Source: Alkalitalea saponilacus
Lineage (GTDB): Bacteria; Bacteroidota; Bacteroidia; Bacteroidales; Marinilabiliaceae
Direction of reading: 5' to 3'
Assembly: GCF_900168165.1 (NCBI RefSeq)
Contig: NZ_FUYV01000004.1
Coordinates: 113,048-177,047, forward strand
Length of the DNA stretch: 64,000 nucleotides
Part shown: in pieces, positions 25,994-33,365 of the stretch
Layout: each line of letters opens with the position of its first letter
Position numbering within the stretch: position 1 is the first letter of the stretch
Notes under the pieces: model-generated
What the model was told of the DNA's origin: nothing
Seen by the model: the letters and a program-made list of their open reading frames with translations, nothing else
Databases searched by the model: none
Program-made: the position numbers and the translations under genes

Positions 25994-26539
25994 ATGTTTT
26001 TAATTAGTTTTTTTAAGAAAATTGTCAATGCAATTTTAGGGTTGTCGATCTTTACTCTTTTAGCGATTGGATGTAGTGATCCATACAGGGGAATCGACTA
26101 TACAAGATTTCAGCGTGAGGAGGCAAAACTTCTGGCCGAGTTTTATGAAATGTATGAGGATAGTCTGTTTGCATTGGCGGTTGACACGATTATTGATAAC
26201 AGAGAAAAATCTGGCTTGCTGTTTCTTGGTACTGAGCGAGGAGTGGGAGATACTTTAGGACTTCATAAATATGCATCTTTTAGATACGATTATTATGAAC
26301 TACTCAGGCATCCTGAAACCGAAAAGCCTGCATTGTTGAAAAGATATAGTAATTATGGTGGAGGAGAACCAGATGTGATTCGAATTGGAGATGAGAGTTG
26401 GTTTTCTGGTTTACACGAAGGCATGAGTTTTATGAGAATTGGTGGAAAAGCCACTCTGGTAATTCCTAGTACAATTGGTACTAGAAATGAATTTATAACT
26501 ATAGTTATAGATGTTGAAGTTACTACAGCGGAATTCTAA
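25994..26539 (+). CDS. Degenerate FKBP-like lipoprotein
   Basis: 181 aa. A signal peptide with lipobox LLAIGCSD is followed by a helical stretch and a region aligning with the FKBP core of its two upstream neighbours: ASFRYDYYELL, WFSGLHEGMSFMRIGGKATLV, IPSTIG, FITIVIDVEV. The flap and active-site aromatic positions are reduced, and the hallmark AYG is missing, so isomerase activity is unlikely. It probably arose by tandem duplication and was retained as a structural or chaperone lipoprotein. It has a 36-bp gap to the preceding gene. Confidence 0.7.
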   Translation: MFLISFFKKIVNAILGLSIFTLLAIGCSDPYRGIDYTRFQREEAKLLAEFYEMYEDSLFALAVDTIIDNREKSGLLFLGTERGVGDTLGLHKYASFRYDYYELLRHPETEKPALLKRYSNYGGGEPDVIRIGDESWFSGLHEGMSFMRIGGKATLVIPSTIGTRNEFITIVIDVEVTTAEF

Positions 26540-26766
26540 ATAAAACTTGTCTTTGTTTTATGGGAAATTAACCTATTCTACTTTGAAGTGAGTAAGTACT
26601 ATATCTATTCTCTACTGGTCGAAAAATGATGTCTTGTTTTTAACAGTGCATAAATGTATTTCTTAATTACTTGTTATACCGATATGGTCTTCTTTGGCAA
26701 TAGTTATATTGTGCAATGAAGAAGGCTCACTTTAACAACTATTGAGTTGTTCATTAAGTGGCTTAT

Positions 26767-26779
26767 CGGGATAGTCCCG
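26767..26779. repeat. Short REP-like palindrome
   Basis: CGGGA-TAG-TCCCG in an AT-rich spacer, followed 15 bp on by GTATCGGTA. The same layout (GC palindrome or GGGAC, then ATATCGGTA and an A run) recurs at 60285-60327. Confidence 0.35.
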
Positions 26780-27326
26780 TCAGGCTTGTAGTATCGGTAT
26801 TAAAAATGAAATTCCTTGCTTCAGAAACGTCGTGGTACTCCTTGGTTGAGCAAATATGTAGATTCTATCAAAGCTCTTCCGGACAGTATTTATATTGTAA
26901 AAAGAAGTTTTAAACAGTCCATATTTAACCTACGAAATTGGATATTGAGGCAGTTTGCATTTCAAGATACGATTTTTGTGTCGTACAAATTCTCTTTTGC
27001 CAGATTTTTCTAATATTTCTCCTATAGCATTAAATGGCAATCCCATTTGAAAGGGGTAGACTCTGTCCAAAATTGTTAGTATGTGTAATCTGCATTAAAT
27101 CAGACTGCTAGCTGATTTTGGGTTTCTTTGTTGTCTCAATAGTTCATTAAACTTTTTCATCCCCTTGAATTGCAGATGGATACCAATCTGTCTGTTAGGG
27201 GTGTTTATTGTATTAAATCAAAGACATACCTTGATATAATCCCGAATGTCTCGAGATCAAAGGTCTAACGACCTATTAATTTACGGATTGCTTCTTTTTG
27301 TGGTTTGGGTATATTGTAATAAAAAA

Positions 27327-27350
27327 GGAGCTGCCTCATTAGGCAACTCC
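27327..27350 (-). terminator. Terminator of the porin-glnK-amtB operon
   Basis: GGAG-C-TGCCT pairs with AGGCA-A-CTCC around CATT. In the minus direction a run of six T follows. It lies 41 bp past the amtB stop. Confidence 0.8.
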
Positions 27351-27390
27351 CTTCTCGAATTAAAAAACCAGGTAAATTTTAAAGTACGGA

Positions 27391-28632
27391 TTAATAGTTA
27401 TATGAACTTTGTCCGTGCTCATGTATGTCAAGACCTTCACGTTCTTCTTTTTCAGAAACCCTTAGTCCTGTTGTATGCTTAAGTATTGTGAATAGAAGGA
27501 ATGCAGTTCCAAGTGCCCATGCTGCGATTACCACAACACCAAGAACCTGTACTCCAAATAGAGACCATCCACCACCATAGAATACTCCACCCTCGGTAGC
27601 AAAAAGCCCAACCATGATGGTTCCAAATGCACCAACCAATCCGTGTACTGTAATTGCACCAACGGGGTCGTCTACTTTTAGAACTTTGTCAATCAATTCA
27701 ATACCAAATACAAGAACCACTCCGGCCAAAGCACCAATAATAACAGCACCTCCCGGTGAAACTATATCTGTACCTGCAGTAATGGCTACTAAACCTGCTA
27801 AAGCACCGTTGAGGGTCATACTTAAATCAGGTTTTCCATAACGTTTCCAGGTTAAGAACATGGTTACAACAACCGAAGCAACTGCTGATAGGTTAGTGGT
27901 AACAAAAATATGGGCAATGGCAAAAACACTATCTCCCGAGGCGGCTAATTCAGAACCAGGGTTGAATCCAAACCATCCTAACCATAGAATAAAGACTCCA
28001 AGAGCACCTAATACCATGTTGTGACCAGGGATAGCATTTACTTTCCCATTTGTATATTTGCCTAGACGAGGTCCAACGATGGCTGCTCCAGCCAATGCAA
28101 CCCAACCACCAACAGAGTGAACGACTGTTGATCCGGCGAAGTCATGGAATCCCATTTCTGCCAACCATCCGTCGCCCCATACCCAGTGTCCTGATATCGG
28201 GTAAATAACTAATGTAATGATAAGCGTGAAAATTAAATAAACACCAAATCGGGTTCTTTCAGCCATAGCTCCGGAAACAATGGTTGCGGCAGTTGCTGCA
28301 AACATGGTTTGGAAGATCAAAATGGCCATGTCAGGCACATCATTGCCATAATCGGCAGTAAAGAAGAAGTTAAACCCCCCGATAAATCCTCCAACCGAAG
28401 GTCCAAACATAATGCTGAAACCAACAAACCAGAAAACCAGTGACCCAATTGATAAGTCCATTAGGTTTTTCATGATGATGTTTCCAACGTTTTTTGCTCT
28501 GGTGAAACCTGCTTCCACCATACCGAAACCAGCCTGCATAAAAAATACCAGTACAGCTGCAATCAGTATCCATATAGTATCAATTGAAACGGAGTTTTCG
28601 CTTGCTACTTTTGCAATATCTAATGTATCCAT
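27391..28632 (-). CDS. amtB: Ammonium transporter
   Basis: 413 aa with about eleven transmembrane segments. Family motifs are MQAGFGMVEAGFTRAKN near the N-terminus, FAGSTVVHSVGGWVALAG and GAITVHGLVGAFGTI with the pore histidines, and LGWFGFNPGSE. It conducts ammonium across the inner membrane. It is the last gene of a minus-strand operon with glnK 28 bp upstream, the classic pairing in which GlnK plugs the channel when nitrogen is plentiful. Confidence 0.97.
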   Translation of the reverse strand: MDTLDIAKVASENSVSIDTIWILIAAVLVFFMQAGFGMVEAGFTRAKNVGNIIMKNLMDLSIGSLVFWFVGFSIMFGPSVGGFIGGFNFFFTADYGNDVPDMAILIFQTMFAATAATIVSGAMAERTRFGVYLIFTLIITLVIYPISGHWVWGDGWLAEMGFHDFAGSTVVHSVGGWVALAGAAIVGPRLGKYTNGKVNAIPGHNMVLGALGVFILWLGWFGFNPGSELAASGDSVFAIAHIFVTTNLSAVASVVVTMFLTWKRYGKPDLSMTLNGALAGLVAITAGTDIVSPGGAVIIGALAGVVLVFGIELIDKVLKVDDPVGAITVHGLVGAFGTIMVGLFATEGGVFYGGGWSLFGVQVLGVVVIAAWALGTAFLLFTILKHTTGLRVSEKEEREGLDIHEHGQSSYNY

Positions 28633-28660
28633 AGCGTTTAAGTTTAATCGGTTAATTAGG

Positions 28661-29008
28661 TTACTTCTTTATGTACAAGGTTTCAGGGCCGGATTCGCCG
28701 GTGCGAATCTTGTAGGTGTTCTCTACATCGGAAATAAAAATTCTTCCGTCACCAATCTCACCTGTACGTGCAGCTTCTGTAATGGCCTTAACTGTTTTAT
28801 CTACATTTTCGTCGCGAACAACGATTGAGATTAAGCGTCGCTCAATGATGCTGGTGTCATACACAGTGCCGCGATATAGATGACCTTCAACGGCAGTTCC
28901 AACACCTCGCACATCCCAATAGGAGAAAAAAGTGATGTCTTGTTCTTCAAGTGCTTTTCTTACGTCTTCGTATTTTGTAAGACGAATGATGGCTTCAATT
29001 TTTTTCAT
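28661..29008 (-). CDS. glnK: P-II family nitrogen regulator
   Basis: 115 aa from the ATG at 29008 (MKKIEAIIRL, the usual PII start; an upstream in-frame ATG would add nine residues). It contains the T-loop tyrosine context LYRG and the signature TGEIGDGRIFI, with C-terminal KIRTGESG. The T-loop region (VGTAVEGHLYRGTVYDTS) differs somewhat from enterobacterial GlnK. It senses ATP/ADP and 2-oxoglutarate and regulates the adjacent ammonium channel. It lies between a TorF-like porin gene and amtB. Confidence 0.95.
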   Translation of the reverse strand: MKKIEAIIRLTKYEDVRKALEEQDITFFSYWDVRGVGTAVEGHLYRGTVYDTSIIERRLISIVVRDENVDKTVKAITEAARTGEIGDGRIFISDVENTYKIRTGESGPETLYIKK

Positions 29009-29058
29009 GATATCAGGTTTTAAATGAATATTCATAATGAAGTTGTAATGAGGTTGAA

Positions 29059-29103
29059 TTAAAGGTTGTCCTTGTTATTATAATAACAAGGCTACCTTTA
29101 ATT
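29059..29103 (-). promoter_or_regulatory. Intercistronic hairpin between porin and glnK
   Basis: Inner stem CCTTGTTATTA/TAATAACAAGG with outer arms ATTAAAGGT (29059-29067) and ACCTTTAAT (29095-29103). It is not followed by a long T run on the minus strand. Partial termination or mRNA processing that sets porin versus glnK-amtB levels is more likely than full termination. Confidence 0.5.
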
Positions 29104-29112
29104 GTTTTTATT

Positions 29113-29775
29113 TTAGAATGATACCCCAACTACGATATAGAATTGCTCGGTATTCGGGTTCAGAATTAACGACCCAGACATCGGAATAGAGAATGTATCA
29201 GTGATTTTAATCTCTTTTGATGTTCCAATGCCTACATTTACCACCTGAAGGTTTCCATTTGTGGTGTGCCAGCCGTCACCTGCTCCAAAGAATACATCGA
29301 ATAAGCCACCGCTGTATCCAATTTCGAAATACATGTCGCCTCCCTCGGACCCGGCTCCATCCGAAGAGTCATTTACTATATAATTGGCACTGAGAGATAA
29401 ACCTGATACCTCATATCCCAGATTCAATTCTAAAGCATGGCTCGAAACACCTTTGTCTAACTCAAACCAGGAGGAGCCGGGGTAATAATACGAGGTAGCG
29501 CCTAAGCTTAGGCCAAAATCAAAGTCGTATGAAGCATAAAGGTCAGCTTCATTAAAGTTTGTCAAAATTCCGTTTCCAGTACCAAATGCTCCCCATGCTC
29601 CAATTGTGAATCCGCCGGATGTGAATTCAATGGTGGGTTGCAAACTTGGTCCGTCTCCAAAATCAACTCCACGGAAAACGTAACGGTTGTAGAAGTCAAG
29701 TCCTACATTAACTTCCTGGGCGTTTGCTGTTGTAAAGAACAGTACCCCGATTGCTGCGATTAAAAGCTTTTTCAT
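29113..29775 (-). CDS. TorF-like putative outer-membrane porin
   Basis: 220 aa. The signal peptide ends TANAQE; the mature protein is rich in alternating aromatic and glycine strands (YNRYVFRGVDFGDGPSLQP, GFTIGAWGAFGTG) and ends in an aromatic residue (VVGVSF), as outer-membrane beta-barrels do. The RGVD...SLQP opening is typical of the TorF/Gcw_chp porin family. It heads the operon with glnK and amtB, suggesting passage of ammonium or small nitrogen compounds across the outer membrane (inference). A -7 box lies at 29860-29867. Confidence 0.8.
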   Translation of the reverse strand: MKKLLIAAIGVLFFTTANAQEVNVGLDFYNRYVFRGVDFGDGPSLQPTIEFTSGGFTIGAWGAFGTGNGILTNFNEADLYASYDFDFGLSLGATSYYYPGSSWFELDKGVSSHALELNLGYEVSGLSLSANYIVNDSSDGAGSEGGDMYFEIGYSGGLFDVFFGAGDGWHTTNGNLQVVNVGIGTSKEIKITDTFSIPMSGSLILNPNTEQFYIVVGVSF

Positions 29776-29825
29776 GGCTCGGTAGTGTTAAATTAGTAAT
29801 TAGGAATAAAAAAATGGTTTTTAGG

Positions 29826-29867
29826 TTATCAACCCCCTTTTTTTTGTAGGTTGATAATGCAAATCTA
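29826..29867 (-). promoter_or_regulatory. Promoter -7 box and 5' hairpin of the porin-glnK-amtB operon
   Basis: On the minus strand TAGATTTG (29867-29860) matches TAnnTTTG. Immediately downstream, TTATCAACC and GGTTGATAA arms (29849-29857 and 29826-29834) could form a hairpin at the very 5' end of the transcript. No NtrC-type site is evident. Confidence 0.45.
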
Positions 29868-30473
29868 TGTAAAAAATCAATTGACCCCCCTAAAAACAAT
29901 GTGAAAAAAACTAAAAACAAGAAAAAAATATCATTTACCCCTATTTTTATGGGGTGGTGTGAGTGGAAAATATACTTTTTATTAAGGTGTACCCTGTATT
30001 AATTATTCTCTGCCAAATATGATAGGTAGAATCTGTTCAGCCTTTTGTTTGAGACTTAAACAACATTAGAGGCCAAAAATCTATTCCAGCTATATTGTAA
30101 TATCTCGAAATAAAGTTCTGGTCTACTGTTTTTAAATTGTTATATTTAAAGGATTTTTTTATGCGTGTGGTAATGAGGAGTTTATTTTATGTCTCTGCGA
30201 CGCAACCATCTGAATCAAATTGCGTCTACCAATAGATTTTAAATATGAAAGCAATTTAGGCAGAATTAATAGGGTGACTATTAGTGATAAGTCAACCATG
30301 CTAATTGAAGCAATATGAGTAAATAAGGGAAACGGGGTGTGAATAAAACACGAGACTCATCTCTTTTTGACGGTTCTGCATTCTGAAGTATATAGAGCGA
30401 GCATGATTCGTTTAAAGAAAATATGGATCAGAATTCATCATGCGAATTCAATCCGGTATAAAAATATGTGCGG
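29868..30473. other. Intergenic region upstream of the NigD-like gene
   Basis: About 600 bp between the divergent porin operon and the NigD-like gene. AT-rich, with A-runs near 29880-29930. No reading frame, repeat or clear promoter for the plus-strand gene was recognised. Confidence 0.5.
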
Positions 30474-31148
30474 ATGAAAATCTTAAAGTCATTGTTAATT
30501 GGAGTTTTGTTGGTTGCAATTACTGGTTTAACTTCTTGTAAAGTAGAAGATGATTACGAACAGCTATACTTAGCCATGGGAAATGTCATTGGAAATTCAC
30601 CTTCAACCTTTTTAATCGAAGCAGATGATGGAACTATTCTACGCCCTATCGAATACCCTTCAGATTATGATGAGATTATAGAGGGCAAGAGAGTATTTTT
30701 CTATTTTAAACATGTAGATGCTGGTAGAGACGATCAAAACTTTGATTATTCTATTCGTATTCAAGCCATGCAGGATGTATTAACAAAAGGGATACTGAAT
30801 GTTGATAGTGAAGGGAGGGATACATTAAAACGTGATCCTGTTAGGATTATTAATGCTTGGATTGGAAAATCGTATCTTAATGTGGAGTTTTCATTTTTTG
30901 GACACGAGAAAGCTCACATATTTGATCTTTTGCTGGATCCTGGAGAACAATACAAAGGTGGTTTCACCACACTTGATTTTCATCATGACGCTCGTAACGA
31001 CAAGCAATACTATAACCTCCGGGGGATAATTAGTTTTGATTTAACTGAGTTACAAAAAGAATCAGTTGATAGTATCAATATATTCTTTCGCGCCGATGAC
31101 GACTCTTTTACTTCACGTGAACTTATATATAGATATTCTGATGAGTAG
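30474..31148 (+). CDS. NigD-like lipoprotein
   Basis: 224 aa. Signal peptide with lipobox (TGLTSCKV). A first beta-rich section (residues about 30-80: YLAMGNVIGNS, FLIEADDGTILRP, GKRVFFYFKHVDAG) reads like the OB-like N-terminal domain of NigD-like proteins. A C-terminal beta domain (NAWIGKSYLNVEFSFFG, HIFDLLLDPGEQ) fits the same family. These are surface or periplasmic lipoproteins of Bacteroidota with no settled function. The ATG at 30474 is preferred over an in-frame GTG six bases upstream. It appears monocistronic, with a terminator downstream. Confidence 0.7.
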   Translation: MKILKSLLIGVLLVAITGLTSCKVEDDYEQLYLAMGNVIGNSPSTFLIEADDGTILRPIEYPSDYDEIIEGKRVFFYFKHVDAGRDDQNFDYSIRIQAMQDVLTKGILNVDSEGRDTLKRDPVRIINAWIGKSYLNVEFSFFGHEKAHIFDLLLDPGEQYKGGFTTLDFHHDARNDKQYYNLRGIISFDLTELQKESVDSINIFFRADDDSFTSRELIYRYSDE

Positions 31149-31242
31149 ACTGCTGTACTTATTGAAAATCTGCGGTCTGATTATTGCTGTAGGTTGATAC
31201 ACATGGAGTGTTGATTTTGAATTAATAAACACTGGAAAAAAG

Positions 31243-31281
31243 AAAGAATAATTTGTAGCTTGCAAATTATTCTTTTTTTTT
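31243..31281 (+). terminator. Terminator after the NigD-like gene
   Basis: AAAGAATAATTTG (31243-31255) pairs with 31263-31275 and runs into a T tract. AT-rich but long, about 95 bp after the stop codon. Confidence 0.6.
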
Positions 31282-31424
31282 CACATGTTGTTAAGATTTC
31301 TGCAAATTTAAGTGCCATATTTAATATAATATTGCTCTTTCAGGCAATGTAATCTGCATTTAAAGGTTTTTTTCCAGTTGCCGAAAACCTGTCAACGTGT
31401 TATACCTTAATTAAAATAATTCAA

Positions 31425-32303
31425 ATGAAAAAAAACGTATCAGCCTTCCTCAGTTTCTTTATCACGGTAATCATGTTTGCAGAGGAGTCAGACACCACAA
31501 AACTATGGTCAACCGGAGGAGATGCATCTTTAACACTCTCACAGGTTTCTTTTAGTAATTGGGCTGCTGGTGGACAGGATGCGCAAACAGGAACCTTTTT
31601 ATTTAATGGCTATGCAAATTACAAAAAGGACAGACATGCTTGGGATAATAGCCTTCAGGTTGGTTATGGTTTAACCCGACAAGGATCAGAAAATCTCATC
31701 AAAAGTGAAGACCGTGTGCTTGTGACATCCAAATATGGATACAAGGCTGCTGGTCATTGGTTTTATTCCGGACTGTTTGATTTTAGAACGCAAATGACAA
31801 CAGGATACCAGGATCCGCCTCAGAATGCAGTTACAATATCCAACCTTATGGCGCCTGCATATCTGCTTTTATCGGTAGGTATGGATTATAAACCGAGTGA
31901 TGCTTTTTCTGTGTATTTGTCTCCATTGACCTCCAAAATGACTTTTGTGTTGGACGATGAGTTGGCCGACCGGGGTCTGTATGGGGTTGATCCGGGTGAT
32001 AACTTTAGAGGAGAATTTGGAGCATCCACCAAAATTGTTTACAGAAAAAGGAACATCATTAAAAATGTGGATTTTTTAACCAGGCTTGATCTCTTTTCAA
32101 ATCTTGCAGAAAATCCACAATATATTGATGTTGATTGGGAAGGACGCATAAATTTGCGAGTAAATGATTTTTTAACAGCAGTAATTTCTCTTAACCTTTT
32201 GTATGATAACGATATTAAGTATGTCGACTCAGAAGGGAATCAAAGAGGTGCCAGAGTACAGACCAAACAATTACTTGGATTTGGATTATCCTATAGCTTT
32301 TGA
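31425..32303 (+). CDS. DUF3078 family protein (putative outer-membrane beta-barrel)
   Basis: 292 aa with an N-terminal signal peptide (about 1-19). It has the DUF3078 pattern: LWSTGGDASLTLSQVSFSNW near the N-terminus, then repeated amphipathic strands (GYANYKKDRHAWDNSLQVGYG, KYGYKAAGHWFYSGLFDFR) and an aromatic C-terminal residue (FGLSYSF). Such proteins are widespread in Bacteroidota and probably sit in the outer membrane; no function is established. It is followed by a clear terminator and then plsC. Confidence 0.8.
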   Translation: MKKNVSAFLSFFITVIMFAEESDTTKLWSTGGDASLTLSQVSFSNWAAGGQDAQTGTFLFNGYANYKKDRHAWDNSLQVGYGLTRQGSENLIKSEDRVLVTSKYGYKAAGHWFYSGLFDFRTQMTTGYQDPPQNAVTISNLMAPAYLLLSVGMDYKPSDAFSVYLSPLTSKMTFVLDDELADRGLYGVDPGDNFRGEFGASTKIVYRKRNIIKNVDFLTRLDLFSNLAENPQYIDVDWEGRINLRVNDFLTAVISLNLLYDNDIKYVDSEGNQRGARVQTKQLLGFGLSYSF

Positions 32304-32331
32304 GAAGATATTGTTAGGTGATTTTATTAAA

Positions 32332-32369
32332 AAGAGCACAGTCCATGAAGGTATTGTGCTCTTTTTTTA
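32332..32369 (+). terminator. Terminator of the DUF3078 gene
   Basis: AAGAGCAC (32332-32339) and GTGCTCTT (32356-32363) with a 16-nt loop, followed by a run of T. Confidence 0.75.
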
Positions 32370-32397
32370 TATTTTAGATGATAAATGAAAAACTAAA

Positions 32398-33141
32398 ATG
32401 GACGAAAAAAGCTCTGTTGCCTGGAAGTTCTGGTTGTATCAACCATATAAGTGGTTGATATTAATGCCTCTGATGCTTATTAATTCTATTGTATTTGCTT
32501 TATTGGCCATTATTATGTCCCTCTGTGTTTCACCTAGAGCCGGCAGCTTAATGGGTAAAACATGGGCTTTAATCACATGCTGGCTTACCCCGGTTAGTGT
32601 TAAAGTGAAGGGGCAGAATAACATCAGTGAAAGAAAATCCTATGTCATCGTATCAAATCACCAAACAGGGTTTGATATTTTTCTACTTTATGGCTATCTT
32701 CCTATTGATTTTAAGTGGGTGATGAAGAAGGAGTTAAGAAATTTGCCTTTTATTGGTTTGGCATCTGAAAAAGTGGGACATATTTTTATTGACAGATCTT
32801 CTCCCAGAGCTGCAGTTCAAACTCTGGAAGAGGCGAAAAGAAAATTGGTTAATGGAACTTCAGTTCTTATCTTTCCGGAAGGAACCAGAAGTAGAAACAA
32901 TCAAATGCGGCCTTTTAAAAAAGGAGCCTTTAAATTGGCAATGGATTTGGATTTGGATATTTTGCCGGTTACCATTCAAAATAGTCATAAAATAAAACGA
33001 GCAGGGTTCATGAATTTGGTGCCGGGTAATGCCGGGTTAGTTGTGCATCCAATGATTAAAACCAGTGGTTTTAAAGATGACATCAGTGGATTAATGATTA
33101 AAACAAGGCATGTCATCGAATCCGAATTGCCATCTGACTAA
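32398..33141 (+). CDS. plsC: 1-acyl-sn-glycerol-3-phosphate acyltransferase
   Basis: 247 aa membrane-associated acyltransferase. Two hydrophobic helices occur at the N-terminus (about 14-45). Catalytic HX4D is NHQTGFD, the substrate-binding motif is FPEGTRSR, and the C-terminal block LDILPVTIQNS is present. It acylates lysophosphatidic acid to phosphatidic acid in phospholipid synthesis. It begins 28 bp after the DUF3078 terminator and so probably has its own promoter. A family member with another acyl acceptor cannot be excluded. Confidence 0.9.
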   Translation: MDEKSSVAWKFWLYQPYKWLILMPLMLINSIVFALLAIIMSLCVSPRAGSLMGKTWALITCWLTPVSVKVKGQNNISERKSYVIVSNHQTGFDIFLLYGYLPIDFKWVMKKELRNLPFIGLASEKVGHIFIDRSSPRAAVQTLEEAKRKLVNGTSVLIFPEGTRSRNNQMRPFKKGAFKLAMDLDLDILPVTIQNSHKIKRAGFMNLVPGNAGLVVHPMIKTSGFKDDISGLMIKTRHVIESELPSD

Positions 33142-33324
33142 TTAAATTTTAGAGGCATGCATCAAAAAGTAAGTAATGCTTTAAGATAATGATTGAGGTT
33201 GTTGTGTAACAAACTTCATAGATAGAATGTAGAATATTTGGCATAGATGAAATGAACCATTAGAATCGGTAGATCGACGAAGTCTCAGAGTTCTCACACA
33301 GGGGGATGATTATCTGGCGAGTTC

Positions 33325-33340
33325 TCCCGAGTGCTCGGGA
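33325..33340. repeat. Short palindrome TCCCGAG-TG-CTCGGGA
   Basis: A perfect 7-bp inverted repeat with a 2-nt spacer just upstream of the PorE-like start. It is related to the palindrome at 2975-2990. Confidence 0.4.
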
Positions 33341-33365
33341 TCAACTGAAAACAAATTATAAACAC

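Larger units (their letters stand above)
26540..27390. other. 851-bp region without a convincing gene
   Basis: AT-rich. It holds the palindrome CGGGA-TAG-TCCCG (26767-26779) followed by a stretch reading TAGTATCGGTATTAAAAA, similar to a stretch at about 60300-60327, and the amtB terminator at 27327-27350. Short reading frames (for example 26816-27013) show no recognisable family. It may contain remnants of dispersed repeats. Confidence 0.5.

Noticed and set aside
24793-26539. Idea that the third FKBP-like gene is a frameshifted pseudogene
   Set aside because: Its frame is intact with its own lipobox; only the active-site positions are reduced.
26816-27013. 65-codon plus-strand frame in the gap before amtB
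   Set aside because: No recognisable motif, no promoter and no terminator; probably chance.
33306-33365. 20-codon N-terminal extension of the PorE-like protein
   Set aside because: It would bury the signal peptide and crosses a GC-rich palindrome; the ATG at 33366 gives a normal signal sequence.
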